Shown: positions 1 through 8,393 of the stretch, in pieces
Numbering within the stretch: position 1 is the stretch's first letter
Layout: every line of letters begins with the position of its first letter
NCBI GenBank assembly: GCA_036251705.1
Contig: CP133959.1
Coordinates: 372,001-436,000 of the forward strand
Source: Orbaceae bacterium lpD01
GTDB taxonomy: Bacteria; Pseudomonadota; Gammaproteobacteria; Enterobacterales; Orbaceae
Length of the DNA: 64,000 bases
Direction: 5' to 3'
The notes under the pieces: model-generated
What the model was told of the DNA's origin: nothing
Database searches by the model: none
Seen by the model: the letters and a program-made list of their open reading frames with translations, nothing else
Made by a program: the position numbers and the translations under genes

Positions 1-121
1 GATCGAGAATTACTGCCGCGGTGACGACATCACCACATAACGGTCCGCGACCCACTTCATCAACACCAGCAATGAAATTCGCATGTGGATATATAAAAGG
101 CGTTAAAATAGGTTCTTTCAT
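1..121 (-). CDS. rnhB: Ribonuclease HII, N-terminal part (cut by window edge)
   Basis: Ribonuclease HII cleaves the RNA strand of RNA-DNA hybrids and removes single ribonucleotides misincorporated in DNA. Only the first 40 codons are in the window; the gene runs off the left edge. The visible protein contains [19 protein letters not shown], the family signature with the first catalytic Asp and Glu. The ATG at 121-119 lies 9 nt after the lpxB stop, and lpxB-rnhB is the standard gammaproteobacterial order, so the two are probably cotranscribed. Identity is secure; the rest of the gene cannot be judged. Confidence 0.93.
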   Translation of the reverse strand, partial: MKEPILTPFIYPHANFIAGVDEVGRGPLCGDVVTAAVILD

Positions 122-130
122 TGTGTTGTC

Positions 131-1279
131 TTATCGGTTCAAAAGCGTGAGTACGGCCTCAGCAGCCAGCTGATCAGCTTGACAGCGAATCTGCTTATGC
201 AACGCTAGAAAGGTGGTTTTTAAGTGCTCATTATGGCTTTCAAGGAAGGGTTGTAAGTGCTTGACGATATTGTCAGGATTACACTCATCTTGTAAAAGTT
301 CCGGCACAATCTGCTGCCCCGCTAAAATATTGGGTAACGAAACATATGGTGTTTTGACTAACTTCTTGGCTAACCAAAAAGTAAAGGGTTTCATTTTATA
401 CGCCACCACCATCGGACATTTAGCGAGCATACACTCTAGCGCGACGGTACCTGAGGCGAGTAGTGCTGCATCGCTGGCGATCATCGCTTCACGGGCTTGT
501 CCATCGAGCAACTGCAAAGATAATGTTGGTGCAACTCGTTGTTTTATCGCTTCGAATTCACTGCGACGTTTTGGATTCGCGAGTGGCACGATAAGGTGTA
601 GATCGGGAAATAATTGTTTGAGCTTCTCAGCCGCCAGAAGAAAGGGTTCACTCAGCAAGGCGACTTCTGCATGCCGGCTACCTGGTAATAGGGCTAAACA
701 CAAATCTTGTTGGCTAATCCCTAAAGCTTCACGTGCACTGCATTTATCGGGATGAAGTGGAATATCGTCAGCCATTTTATGACCAATAAACCGACAAGGT
801 ACGGCATATTTATCATAAAAAGTTTTTTCAAAAGGTAAGAAAGCGAGGATTAAATCGGTATTTCGCTTGATTTTAAACACTCTTTTTTGTTTCCAGGCCC
901 AAACTGATGGACTGACATAGTGGACAGTTTTAATACCAGCTTGTTTCAATTTACCTTCCAGCGATAAATTAAAATCAGGAGCATCAATACCAATAAAAAT
1001 ATCGGGCTTGAGCGAAATCAGTTTTTGAGTAATGGCTTTACGGATTGCTAAGATGCGGCGTAATTTTCCCAGCACCTCAACAATCCCCATTACTGATAGC
1101 TCTTCCATATCATACCATGCTTCACAGCCTTCAGCTTGCATTCGTGGGCCGGCGATGCCGACAAAACGAATATGCGGATAACGCTGTTTAAGTGCTTGCA
1201 TCAACCCCGCACCTAAAATATCGCCGGAGGTTTCTCCGGCAACCAGTGCGATGGTGATTAATGGTATCGCTTGTGCCAT
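131..1279 (-). CDS. lpxB: Lipid-A-disaccharide synthase
   Basis: LpxB is a GT-B fold (family GT19) glycosyltransferase that joins UDP-2,3-diacylglucosamine to lipid X, giving the lipid A disaccharide at the inner face of the cytoplasmic membrane. The 382-residue length equals that of E. coli LpxB. The N-terminal GETSGDILG motif (about residues 15-23) and the later LLPGSRHAE segment (about 197-205) are typical. The gene sits between lpxA (12-nt gap) and rnhB in an apparent fabZ-lpxA-lpxB-rnhB operon. Nothing looks broken. Confidence 0.96.
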   Translation of the reverse strand: MAQAIPLITIALVAGETSGDILGAGLMQALKQRYPHIRFVGIAGPRMQAEGCEAWYDMEELSVMGIVEVLGKLRRILAIRKAITQKLISLKPDIFIGIDAPDFNLSLEGKLKQAGIKTVHYVSPSVWAWKQKRVFKIKRNTDLILAFLPFEKTFYDKYAVPCRFIGHKMADDIPLHPDKCSAREALGISQQDLCLALLPGSRHAEVALLSEPFLLAAEKLKQLFPDLHLIVPLANPKRRSEFEAIKQRVAPTLSLQLLDGQAREAMIASDAALLASGTVALECMLAKCPMVVAYKMKPFTFWLAKKLVKTPYVSLPNILAGQQIVPELLQDECNPDNIVKHLQPFLESHNEHLKTTFLALHKQIRCQADQLAAEAVLTLLNR

Positions 1280-1291
1280 TTTTTTCGACCC

Positions 1292-2083
1292 TTAACGGAT
1301 AATCCCGCGCGTCGAGTTTGCGAAGAAACTGACAAAAAGCTCAACCTCTGGATGCGTTTTAGCGATTTCGGTTATTTCAATTTTTGCATCATCAAGCGTT
1401 AAGTTATTTCGGTACAGTAGTTTATAACAGTGACGAATCGCATGCATGGCTTCTTTGCTAAAGCCGCGACGTTTTAAACCTTCAATATTAATGCCAAATG
1501 GTGTGGCATGATTACCCTGAGCAATCACATAGGGCGGTACATCTTGTGCAACACCTGAGCAACCACCCACCATCACATGAGCACCAATGGTACAGAATTG
1601 ATGTACAGCTGTCATACCGCCAATAATCGCAAAATCATTGATGGAGACATGTCCGCCGAGCGTAGCGTTATTGGCTAGAATACAACGGCTTCCGATATGA
1701 CAATCATGGGCAATATGGGTGTTGACCATGAATAGATTATCATCTCCGATTTTGGTGAGATTACCACCTTGAACGGTACCACGATGAATGGTCACACTTT
1801 CGCGGATACGATTGCGATCGCCAATTTCAGTACGTGTTGGCTCACCGGCATATTTAAGATCCTGATTGACTTCACCAATGCTAGCAAACTGAAAAATTTG
1901 GTTCTCTTGGCCAATTTTAGTGACACCATTGACCACGACATGTGAATGCAGAACCGTATTTTCACCAATTTCCACATCGGCACCAATGTAACAAAATGGA
2001 CCTATTTTAACATTTGCATGAATGATGGCGCCGTCTTCAATGACTGAACTTGGATGAATGATCGCCGTTTTATCAATTGACAT
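1292..2083 (-). CDS. lpxA: UDP-N-acetylglucosamine acyltransferase
   Basis: LpxA transfers a 3-hydroxyacyl chain from acyl carrier protein to UDP-GlcNAc, the first step of lipid A synthesis. The 263-residue protein is a left-handed beta-helix of hexapeptide repeats; His123 and His126 in NTHIAHDC correspond to the catalytic region (His125 in E. coli), and the segment around [15 protein letters not shown] is nearly invariant in the family. The reading frame is open 15 codons further upstream, but I chose the ATG at 2083 because AAAGGA precedes it at good distance and the protein then starts like E. coli LpxA. The gap to fabZ is 29 nt, longer than in E. coli. Confidence 0.95.
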   Translation of the reverse strand: MSIDKTAIIHPSSVIEDGAIIHANVKIGPFCYIGADVEIGENTVLHSHVVVNGVTKIGQENQIFQFASIGEVNQDLKYAGEPTRTEIGDRNRIRESVTIHRGTVQGGNLTKIGDDNLFMVNTHIAHDCHIGSRCILANNATLGGHVSINDFAIIGGMTAVHQFCTIGAHVMVGGCSGVAQDVPPYVIAQGNHATPFGINIEGLKRRGFSKEAMHAIRHCYKLLYRNNLTLDDAKIEITEIAKTHPEVELFVSFFANSTRGIIR

Positions 2084-2112
2084 CTCTTTTCCTTTTATCC
2101 TGATAGATTGGC

Positions 2113-2559
2113 TTATTTTCGTGCACACATCATATCGGCTTCACAAACCAATTTACCATCGACTGTTGCGACACCATGGAATAGTGCAATGCCTCGGCGT
2201 TCTTTAATATAATCAACATCTAAGACGATTTGATCTCCTGGAACGACTGGGCGTTTAAAGCGAGCATTATCAATGGATGCGAAATAGTAGAGCTGACCTG
2301 GTGTCAATTCTTCAATACTTTTAAATGCCAAAATGCCTGTCGCTTGTGCCATTGCTTCTAAGATAAGTACGCCAGGGAAGATCGGTTTGTTTGGAAAGTG
2401 GCCTTGGAAAAAAGGTTCGTTAACCGAAACGTTTTTAATGGCGCGTAGTGATTTTCCTTTCTCATAACTTAATACACGATCAACCATCAAAAATGGGTAG
2501 CGATGCGGCAATAAGCGAATGATTTCTTCAATGTCTAGCGAGTTAAGTTCTGTTGTCAA
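2113..2559 (-). CDS. fabZ: 3-hydroxyacyl-[ACP] dehydratase FabZ (TTG start)
   Basis: FabZ dehydrates (3R)-hydroxyacyl-ACP in fatty-acid elongation and competes with LpxA/LpxD for hydroxyacyl-ACP. The hot-dog fold protein has catalytic His54 and Glu68 in the [11 protein letters not shown]...LEAMAQ region. I chose the TTG at 2559: it gives a 148-residue protein beginning [13 protein letters not shown], parallel to E. coli FabZ, and AAGG lies 9 nt upstream. An in-frame ATG at 2568 directly abuts that AAGG, so it is a poor start. FabZ is first in the fabZ-lpxA-lpxB-rnhB run; its usual upstream neighbour lpxD is about 34 kb away in this window. Confidence 0.93.
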   Translation of the reverse strand: MTTELNSLDIEEIIRLLPHRYPFLMVDRVLSYEKGKSLRAIKNVSVNEPFFQGHFPNKPIFPGVLILEAMAQATGILAFKSIEELTPGQLYYFASIDNARFKRPVVPGDQIVLDVDYIKERRGIALFHGVATVDGKLVCEADMMCARK

Positions 2560-2886
2560 AATAATCATCCTTATAGTATTTGTGTAGGCTGCATTATAGC
2601 TCATGTTTCGAGGTGAAGAAATATGTAAATATCCTTCTGGTTACAAATGATAATAAATTGATCTTATGCAATATTCTTCTCTATTTTGTTTAAAAATGAA
2701 ATTATATAATTAAATTTATTTCGAATTATCTCTTGAAAGCTTATTTTTACGTGGTATTTTAAGAGGACTATCGTGTAATTATTTATTCATTGTATAGCGT
2801 GAAATAAATAATTTTGTTTAAGAGAACAAGCAAGATTAGTACTAAATAGATTCGGGGTTCTTCGGCATGATTATGGAGCATAAAAT
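2560..2886. other. Divergent intergenic region between fabZ and fkpA
   Basis: This 327-nt AT-rich stretch must carry the promoters of both fabZ (minus) and fkpA (plus). I see no coding potential. It holds an 11-bp inverted repeat (2777-2813) and a plausible ribosome binding site (GGAG) before fkpA. No strong sigma-70 or sigma-E consensus promoter stands out to the eye, although fkpA is in the sigma-E regulon of E. coli. Confidence 0.6.
2777..2813. repeat. 11-bp perfect inverted repeat upstream of fkpA
   Basis: AATTATTTATT (2777-2787) and AATAAATAATT (2803-2813) are exact reverse complements separated by 15 nt, about 75 nt before the fkpA start. It may be an operator, a leader hairpin or a product of AT-richness; the arms contain no G or C, so the structure is weak. 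Confidence 0.45.
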
Positions 2887-3696
2887 ATGAAATCATTGAT
2901 GAAAATGACATTGATCGGCAGTGTCGTTGTGTTGGCTTTAACAGGATGTAATGAAAAAAACGCAGTAACTGAACCAGCGGCAATTTCTACGCCGGCACAG
3001 AAAGAAGCTTATGCTATGGGTTCTTCTTTCTCAACTTATCTCAAACGTAGTCTTGAGTCTCAAAAAATTCAAGTTGATAATGACTATCTGATCAAAGGTT
3101 TTACTGAAACATATTTAGGTAAAGGCCAAATGACGACAGAAGAGATCGACAAAACCTTGAATGATTTAGGTAAACGTATTCAGGACGAAAACAAAGCGCG
3201 TATCGAAAAAGAAGCCGCAGATAGTATTGCTGCCGGCGATAAATTCCGTGCTGATTTCGCTGCACAAGACGGTGTGAAGAAAACTAAATCAGGTCTTTTA
3301 TACAAAGTAATCACCCCAGGTAACGATACGCATCCTACTTCAGATGATATCGTGGTTGTTGATTATAGCGGTAAATTAGTTGATGGCCGTGAATTTGATA
3401 GCTCATACAGTCGTAATGAACCGGCTACTTTCCCGGTTTCTTATGTGATTAAAGGTTGGAGCGAAGGTATTCAATTAATCGGCGAAGGCGGTGAAATTCA
3501 ATTAGTTGTGCCACCTGAACTTGCTTATGGTGAACAGAGCTTAACTTCATCGGAAGAAGGTAAAGCTTCAGTTCCTTCACAAGCTACCTTAGTCTTTGAT
3601 GTGAAGCTATTAAGTGTTGAAAAAACACCAGCAGCCGACGAAGACAAAGACAGTGCAGCACCTGCACAAGCGGTTAAACCTGCTGCTAAAAAATAA
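2887..3696 (+). CDS. fkpA: FKBP-type peptidyl-prolyl isomerase FkpA, apparent lipoprotein
   Basis: FkpA is an envelope chaperone and peptidyl-prolyl cis-trans isomerase that helps fold outer-membrane and periplasmic proteins. The 269-residue protein has an N-terminal helical dimerisation domain (about 30-125) and a C-terminal FKBP domain (about 140-245) ending in an Ala/Lys/Asp-rich tail. E. coli FkpA has a cleavable signal peptide, but here the leader ends in LALTGC with Cys21, a good lipobox, so this one is predicted to be lipid-anchored. GGAG precedes the ATG. It is followed by tusD, as in enterobacteria after loss of yheO. Confidence 0.9.
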   Translation: MKSLMKMTLIGSVVVLALTGCNEKNAVTEPAAISTPAQKEAYAMGSSFSTYLKRSLESQKIQVDNDYLIKGFTETYLGKGQMTTEEIDKTLNDLGKRIQDENKARIEKEAADSIAAGDKFRADFAAQDGVKKTKSGLLYKVITPGNDTHPTSDDIVVVDYSGKLVDGREFDSSYSRNEPATFPVSYVIKGWSEGIQLIGEGGEIQLVVPPELAYGEQSLTSSEEGKASVPSQATLVFDVKLLSVEKTPAADEDKDSAAPAQAVKPAAKK

Positions 3697-3730
3697 TCTC
3701 ATCTCGGATGAAGATTATCATGAATAATTG

Positions 3731-4114
3731 ATGAGTCACTGTTTTTCGTTAAACTATACTATCATTATTATGGGTCCCATATATGGGACCCAACAAGCTT
3801 ATCTCGCTTATCAATTTGCCGAGGCATTACTCAAAACTTCACACCATCTTAAACACATCTTTTTTTATGCTGAAGGTGTTTATAATGCCAATCAGTATTC
3901 TGCACCAGCCAATGATGAGTTTAACTTGCGAGAAGCATGGGGAACATTAGCCAGCCAGTATGATATCAGTTTAGATGTGTGTGTATCGGCAGGATTGCGT
4001 CGAGGGATCATTCGTGAGGATGAGTTAAATACGATAGATAGCCACTTTAACGCGAGCGGTTTAACATCACTTGCTGAAGCTATCGCCAACAGTGATAGAG
4101 TGATCCAGTTTTAG
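3731..4114 (+). CDS. tusD: Sulfur carrier/transferase subunit TusD
   Basis: TusD is a subunit of the TusBCD complex that relays persulfide sulfur from TusA to TusE for 2-thiolation of the tRNA wobble uridine. GPIYGTQQAYLAYQFA and YAEGVYNANQ match the DsrE/TusD family, and the Cys in DVCVSAGLRRG is the expected persulfide-carrying residue. I start at the ATG at 3731; a TTG just before it is also in frame, and the start gives a slightly longer N-terminus than E. coli TusD, so it is uncertain. tusC follows 4 nt later. Confidence 0.9.
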   Translation: MSHCFSLNYTIIIMGPIYGTQQAYLAYQFAEALLKTSHHLKHIFFYAEGVYNANQYSAPANDEFNLREAWGTLASQYDISLDVCVSAGLRRGIIREDELNTIDSHFNASGLTSLAEAIANSDRVIQF

Positions 4115-4118
4115 TTTT

Positions 4119-4469
4119 ATGATGAAAAAGATTGCGATTATTATTTCTCAGCCCCCTCATGGGAGTGCCTCCGGTCGTGAAGCGCTCGATGCCGCTTTAG
4201 CCTTATCGGTATATCATCAAATATCGCTATTTTTTATCGGTGATGGTGTATTTCATCTGTTAAAAAATCAGATGCCTAATGATATTTTGATGCGCAATTA
4301 TATTGGCAGTTTTAAGTTGCTCGAACTTTATGATATTGAGCACTGTTATGCTTTAGCCACAGATTTGTCGCAGCGCCAGATTACTGATCCCATCATTGAT
4401 ATTGAAATATTAACGGCCGTGCAGGGTCAGGTTCTACTGCAGCAGCAAGAGAGTATCATTCGCTTCTAG
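4119..4469 (+). CDS. tusC: Sulfur relay subunit TusC
   Basis: TusC is the second subunit of the TusBCD sulfur relay used in mnm5s2U synthesis. The 116-residue protein starts KKIAIIISQPPHG and carries LFFIGDGVFHLL and FKLLELYDIEHCY, all close to E. coli TusC. Two consecutive ATGs (4119 and 4122) are possible starts; the second matches E. coli better. The gene that should follow, tusB, is not recognisable in the 305 nt downstream, nor do the ribosomal genes rpsL-rpsG follow as in E. coli. Confidence 0.9.
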   Translation: MMKKIAIIISQPPHGSASGREALDAALALSVYHQISLFFIGDGVFHLLKNQMPNDILMRNYIGSFKLLELYDIEHCYALATDLSQRQITDPIIDIEILTAVQGQVLLQQQESIIRF

Positions 4470-4630
4470 GTTTTTCTCGAGAGCATTATTCTTATCCCAA
4501 CTGACTGTATCACCAATGAGTTTTCATCTATTTTTCATGCTTCGCATCATATTAATTATCGATGGCATAGGGATCGGGTGACTATTTTTGCTCGGTTTTG
4601 GTAGAGAAAGGATGAATTGATTTTATTTTA

Positions 4631-4655
4631 TTCTATTCTATTCTATTCTATTCTA
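4631..4655. repeat. Pentanucleotide tandem repeat (TTCTA)5
   Basis: Five perfect TTCTA units follow two TTTTA units (4621-4630) between tusC and fdx. Simple tandem repeats of this kind can vary in copy number by slippage. It lies downstream of both flanking genes, so a regulatory effect is not obvious. Confidence 0.85.
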
Positions 4656-4722
4656 GAACAGGGATAACCCAGTTGATAAAGTCAATTTTGAGCGTGAGCA
4701 GGCATTATCTATTTAATTATAA

Positions 4723-4754
4723 AGACGCGCTAATTCACTGTGATTCACGCGTCT
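4723..4754 (-). terminator. Probable terminator of the isc operon
   Basis: Read on the minus strand after fdx, AGACGCG pairs with CGCGTCT, the intervening 18 nt can extend the stem (TGAATCAC with GTGAATTA, imperfectly), and a T-rich run (TTTATAAT) follows. The position just beyond fdx suggests it ends the isc transcript. Confidence 0.6.
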
Positions 4755-4774
4755 CCATTGATTCGGTTTAAATC

Positions 4775-5107
4775 TTACTCTTTAGCATGATTAAGTGTAT
4801 AGCGCGGCACTTCAACTACTAAATCGGTTTTATTCACACGCGCCTGGCAGCTAAGGCGGCTTTGCGGTTCAACACCCCATGCTTTATCCAGCATATCATC
4901 CTCTTGTTCATCACTTGGCGTTAATGAATCAAAACCCTCACGAACCACACAGTGACAAGTCGAACAGGCGCATGACATTTCACAAGCATGATCAATATCA
5001 ATATCGTTGCGTAATGCAACCTCAAGAATGGATTCACCTTCCTCTGCATCGACTGTACTACCTTGTGGACAAAGCTCTGGGTGAGGTAAAAATGTAATTT
5101 TTGGCAT
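4775..5107 (-). CDS. fdx: ISC [2Fe-2S] ferredoxin
   Basis: This is the adrenodoxin-type ferredoxin that supplies electrons during Fe-S cluster assembly on IscU. The 110-residue protein has the ligand cysteines Cys42, Cys48, Cys51 and Cys87 (CEMSCACSTC and SRLSCQA), in the same positions as E. coli Fdx. It is the last gene of iscRSUA-hscBA-fdx, 28 nt after hscA. The small iscX gene that usually follows is absent. Confidence 0.96.
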   Translation of the reverse strand: MPKITFLPHPELCPQGSTVDAEEGESILEVALRNDIDIDHACEMSCACSTCHCVVREGFDSLTPSDEQEDDMLDKAWGVEPQSRLSCQARVNKTDLVVEVPRYTLNHAKE

Positions 5108-5135
5108 ATATTTTTCCTATTTTATCAGCACTTGA

Positions 5136-7004
5136 TCAGGTGTTATCTATCTCTGACAGACGATGTCCGGTTAAGGCATGTTTAACACTATGGTCCATGC
5201 GTCTGGCGGCAAATGATTGTGTGACCTGATCTAAATGTTTTATCTGCTGCGTAATCACATCAGCATTATCCTGCAGCACAGCCTGCGCTAAAGCATGCTG
5301 AGCGGATTCGATCTGGGTGAATTCAGCATCGGTCAGTAAGTGTTGGTCTTTGGCCAGCGCACTAGTCAAACTCTCCAGTACTCGCGAGGCTTCAACACGC
5401 TGTTCGGCAAGTTTACGGATTTGCTTATCTTGCTGGGCGTTATTGAGTGAGGCAGTAATCATATCGGCAATTTCTATCTCGGTCAGACCATAGGATGGTT
5501 TGACTTGGATAGCGGCTTGCGTCCCTGTCGATTTTTCCATGGCGGTGACACTCAATAATCCATCAGCATCAACCTGAAAAGTGACGCGAATATGGGCGCC
5601 CCCAGCCGGCATGGCCGGCATACCTTTTAAGGTAAACTTAGCTAATGAGCGACAGTCAGCCACAGTTTCGCGTTCGCCTTGTAACACATGAATCATCATT
5701 GCCGTTTGACCATCTTTAAACGTCGTAAACTCTTGCGCTTTAGCGCAAGGAATGGTGCTGTTTCGAGGAATGATTTTTTCAATCAACCCCCCCATCGTCT
5801 CAATCCCTAACGAGAGCGGGATCACATCTAAAAGTAGCATATCGCTATCAGGTTTATTACCGACTAAGACATCCGCTTGAATCGCGGCGCCAATCGCTAC
5901 CACACGATCAGGATCGATAGACGTGAGCGGCGGTCTGGCAAAAAAATCACCTACTTTCTGCTGTATAAAAGGTACCCGTGTTGAACCACCAACCATGACG
6001 ACTTCAATAATATCAGCAGACTCAACTTGTGCATCTTTCAGAGCACGACGACAGACTTGTATCGTTCGTTTAACTAACGGTTCGATTAACTGATTAAAGG
6101 TTTCCCGCGTAATATCTTGCTGCCATTGATCAAGTGTTAGTGTTACTTTCTCGGTTGTTGATAACGCTATTTTAGTTTGTGTCGCTAGGGTTAAAATTTG
6201 CTGGTGCAGAAAGGGATCTTGGTTTCCACTGAGCCCTGCTTGTTCTACAATCCAGCCGGCTAAAAGATGATCAAAATCATCCCCTCCTAATGCTGAATCT
6301 CCCCCAGTTGCTAATACTTGAAAAATCCCTTTACTCAATTTTAAGATTGACAGGTCAAACGTCCCGCCACCTAGATCATAAACCGCAATAATGCCTTCTT
6401 GAGCCGAATCTAAGCCGTAGGCGATAGCCGCAGCTGTTGGTTCGTTGAGTAAGCGTAATACTTGTAATCCGGCTAGTTTGGCAGCATCTTTGGTTGCCTG
6501 ACGTTGGGCATCATCAAAATAAGCAGGTACGGTGATCACAACCCCATCTAGCTCGCCGCCCAGTGTTTCAGTTGCTCGGCTTGCGAGAGTTTTTAAAATA
6601 CTTGCAGAGACTTGAATGGGATTCACTCGCTGGTTGGGTAGCTCAAGAATCGGTACACTGTTTTCTGAAGCAGAAAGATGATAGGGCAAGTTTTCAGTTT
6701 TAATATCACTGAGTGAGCGGCCCATTAAACGTTTGACTGAGCTAACGGTATTAAAAGGATCTTTTGCGGCTAGTTGACGAGCGGCATAGCCTACCGTCAC
6801 GAGCAGCTGTTCGTCATGATCCCAGCCATAATGCACGACAGAGGGGAGCAGATGTCGGCCTTCAAGATCCGGTAATGTTTCAGCCTGGCCACTGCGGACT
6901 GATGCAATCAATGAATTGGTGGTACCGAGATCAATGCCAGCTGCTAAACGATGTTGATGAGGTGCCTGAAACTGCCCGGGCTCACTGATTTGTAGTAATG
7001 CCAT
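5136..7004 (-). CDS. hscA: Fe-S assembly Hsp70 chaperone HscA
   Basis: HscA is the specialised Hsp70 that, with its J-protein HscB, promotes transfer of the Fe-S cluster from IscU to acceptors. The 622-residue protein has the Hsp70 ATPase domain ([11 protein letters not shown] near residue 25, [24 protein letters not shown]) and a substrate-binding domain from about residue 390 that recognises the LPPVK motif of IscU. It is a few residues longer than E. coli HscA (616). The gap to hscB is 39 nt. Confidence 0.96.
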   Translation of the reverse strand: MALLQISEPGQFQAPHQHRLAAGIDLGTTNSLIASVRSGQAETLPDLEGRHLLPSVVHYGWDHDEQLLVTVGYAARQLAAKDPFNTVSSVKRLMGRSLSDIKTENLPYHLSASENSVPILELPNQRVNPIQVSASILKTLASRATETLGGELDGVVITVPAYFDDAQRQATKDAAKLAGLQVLRLLNEPTAAAIAYGLDSAQEGIIAVYDLGGGTFDLSILKLSKGIFQVLATGGDSALGGDDFDHLLAGWIVEQAGLSGNQDPFLHQQILTLATQTKIALSTTEKVTLTLDQWQQDITRETFNQLIEPLVKRTIQVCRRALKDAQVESADIIEVVMVGGSTRVPFIQQKVGDFFARPPLTSIDPDRVVAIGAAIQADVLVGNKPDSDMLLLDVIPLSLGIETMGGLIEKIIPRNSTIPCAKAQEFTTFKDGQTAMMIHVLQGERETVADCRSLAKFTLKGMPAMPAGGAHIRVTFQVDADGLLSVTAMEKSTGTQAAIQVKPSYGLTEIEIADMITASLNNAQQDKQIRKLAEQRVEASRVLESLTSALAKDQHLLTDAEFTQIESAQHALAQAVLQDNADVITQQIKHLDQVTQSFAARRMDHSVKHALTGHRLSEIDNT

Positions 7005-7043
7005 ATCGTTAAATGTTCTCTTATCTGAGCAGATTTCAAACCT

Positions 7044-7586
7044 TTAGAAATCAAATAACTTTTCTTCTAATATGTCGATATCTTGCTGTAGTTTTTCTAA
7101 AAAACGTAATGTATTTATTTGTGATGTCGCTAAGGACCAATCCGAACGTGCGATGGCCGAAAGTAATAGCGTGTAACTTTCTTGCCAGATATTTTTGATT
7201 GTGCTGGTAAACTCGGTTAATTGTTGCTCTTTTTCTGGCAGATCACGTAGATTCGCGATGATATCTAACTGTTCTCGTAATTCAAATTGCTGTATCAGAA
7301 ATGCATGATCGTTAATGATATTTTTTTCTGGATCGATATCAATACCATTTAAGGCAAGCAAATATTGTGCGCTACTTAATGGATTGTCTAAGATTTGATA
7401 GGCCTGATTGATATCGGCTGAGTATTGCAACATCGCAAGCCGCGCCGACTCTTCCGAGGTGGCAAAATTATCTGGATGATATTGACGTTGCAATTGTTGA
7501 TAGCATAAAGCGAGTTTATCGCGATCAAGCGGTAGCTTAATCGGCAGTTCAAATAAATCAAAATAGTTTTTTTGCAGATTATTCAC
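7044..7586 (-). CDS. hscB: Co-chaperone HscB
   Basis: HscB is the J-domain partner that delivers IscU to HscA and stimulates its ATPase. The N-terminal J domain (about 1-75) has HPD at residues 37-39; the C-terminal part is the helical IscU-binding domain. The length of 180 residues compares with 171 in E. coli. It lies between iscA and hscA in the isc operon. Confidence 0.94.
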   Translation of the reverse strand: MNNLQKNYFDLFELPIKLPLDRDKLALCYQQLQRQYHPDNFATSEESARLAMLQYSADINQAYQILDNPLSSAQYLLALNGIDIDPEKNIINDHAFLIQQFELREQLDIIANLRDLPEKEQQLTEFTSTIKNIWQESYTLLLSAIARSDWSLATSQINTLRFLEKLQQDIDILEEKLFDF

Positions 7587-7638
7587 GATAAACTCAATTT
7601 ATGTCATCTTATGATTAAAACGATAGCAATTTGCCTCA

Positions 7639-7962
7639 TTACACATTAAAACTTTCACCACATCCACATTCGTTACTGATATTAGGATTATTGAATTTAA
7701 ATCCTTCATTTAATCCCTCTTTGACAAAATCCAATTCGGTGCCATCGATATAGACTAAACTTTTTGCATCAACAATAATTTTAACTTGTTTATCTTCAAA
7801 TACGCTATCTTCAGTATTAACTTGATCAGCAAACTCTAAAACATAAGCCATGCCTGAACAACCAGAGGTTTTTACGCCCAACCGCAATCCGACGCCTTTA
7901 CCTCGGTTGGTTAGAAAAGCATTCACATGTTTTGCTGCGCTCTCTGTTAGTGTAATCGCCAT
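7639..7962 (-). CDS. iscA: Iron-sulfur assembly protein IscA
   Basis: IscA is an A-type carrier that helps mature [4Fe-4S] proteins. The three conserved cysteines Cys35 (TSGCSG), Cys99 and Cys101 (ECGCGESF) are present in a 107-residue protein, the same size as in E. coli. The gap to iscU upstream is 17 nt. Confidence 0.96.
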   Translation of the reverse strand: MAITLTESAAKHVNAFLTNRGKGVGLRLGVKTSGCSGMAYVLEFADQVNTEDSVFEDKQVKIIVDAKSLVYIDGTELDFVKEGLNEGFKFNNPNISNECGCGESFNV

Positions 7963-7979
7963 CGTATTTTCTCCGATAT

Positions 7980-8366
7980 CTATGCTTTACTATTCTTACT
8001 TTTATAATCTGCAATCGCTGCTTTTATCGCATCTTCTGCTAAGATAGAGCAGTGGATTTTTACTGGCGGCAGAGCAAGTTCTTCGGCAATTTCTGTATTC
8101 TTAATCGCTTGCGCTTGCTCAAGCGTTTTACCTTTAACCCACTCGGTGACGAGTGAACTTGAAGCAATCGCTGAACCACAGCCATAAGTTTTAAATTTTG
8201 CATCTTCAATCACGCCGTCTTCATTGACTTTGATCTGTAAACGCATTACATCACCACAAGCTGGTGCACCGACCATTCCACTACCAACGCTGGTGTCTTT
8301 TGCATCGAATGAACCTACATTACGCGGATTTTCATAATGATCGATAACTTTATCATTATATGCCAT
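7980..8366 (-). CDS. iscU: Fe-S cluster scaffold IscU
   Basis: IscU is the scaffold on which IscS-derived sulfur and iron form [2Fe-2S] clusters. The ligand cysteines Cys37 (PACGD), Cys63 (YGCGSA) and the Cys in KIHCS are present, as is the LPPVK motif bound by HscA. The 128-residue length matches E. coli IscU. It lies 27 nt after iscS. Confidence 0.97.
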   Translation of the reverse strand: MAYNDKVIDHYENPRNVGSFDAKDTSVGSGMVGAPACGDVMRLQIKVNEDGVIEDAKFKTYGCGSAIASSSLVTEWVKGKTLEQAQAIKNTEIAEELALPPVKIHCSILAEDAIKAAIADYKSKNSKA

Positions 8367-8393
8367 TTTTATCTCCTTATCTGTCAGTGCAGA

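Larger units (their letters stand above)
4470..4774. other. Intergenic region tusC/fdx (convergent), no tusB or iscX
   Basis: This 305-nt stretch lies between the 3' ends of tusC (plus) and fdx (minus). It contains a 44-codon stretch open in the tusC frame with no recognisable match and no start codon context, a (TTCTA)5 microsatellite at 4631-4655, and a hairpin terminator for fdx at 4723-4754. Neither tusB (expected after tusC) nor iscX (expected after fdx) can be found. Confidence 0.6.

Noticed and set aside
213-755. Long plus-strand open frame inside lpxB, and similar antisense frames in hscA, narG, lon, accD and others
   Set aside because: They lie wholly inside well-supported genes on the other strand, show no family motifs and have low-complexity or unlikely composition.
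4470-4604. A 44-codon stretch open in frame after the tusC stop, ending in RFW
   Set aside because: No start codon with a binding site and no resemblance to TusB or any family I know; a short open stretch of this length is not unusual.
4731-4754. CRP-like half site (TGTGATTCACG) near fdx
   Set aside because: Only one half matches, and it is part of the isc terminator hairpin downstream of genes.
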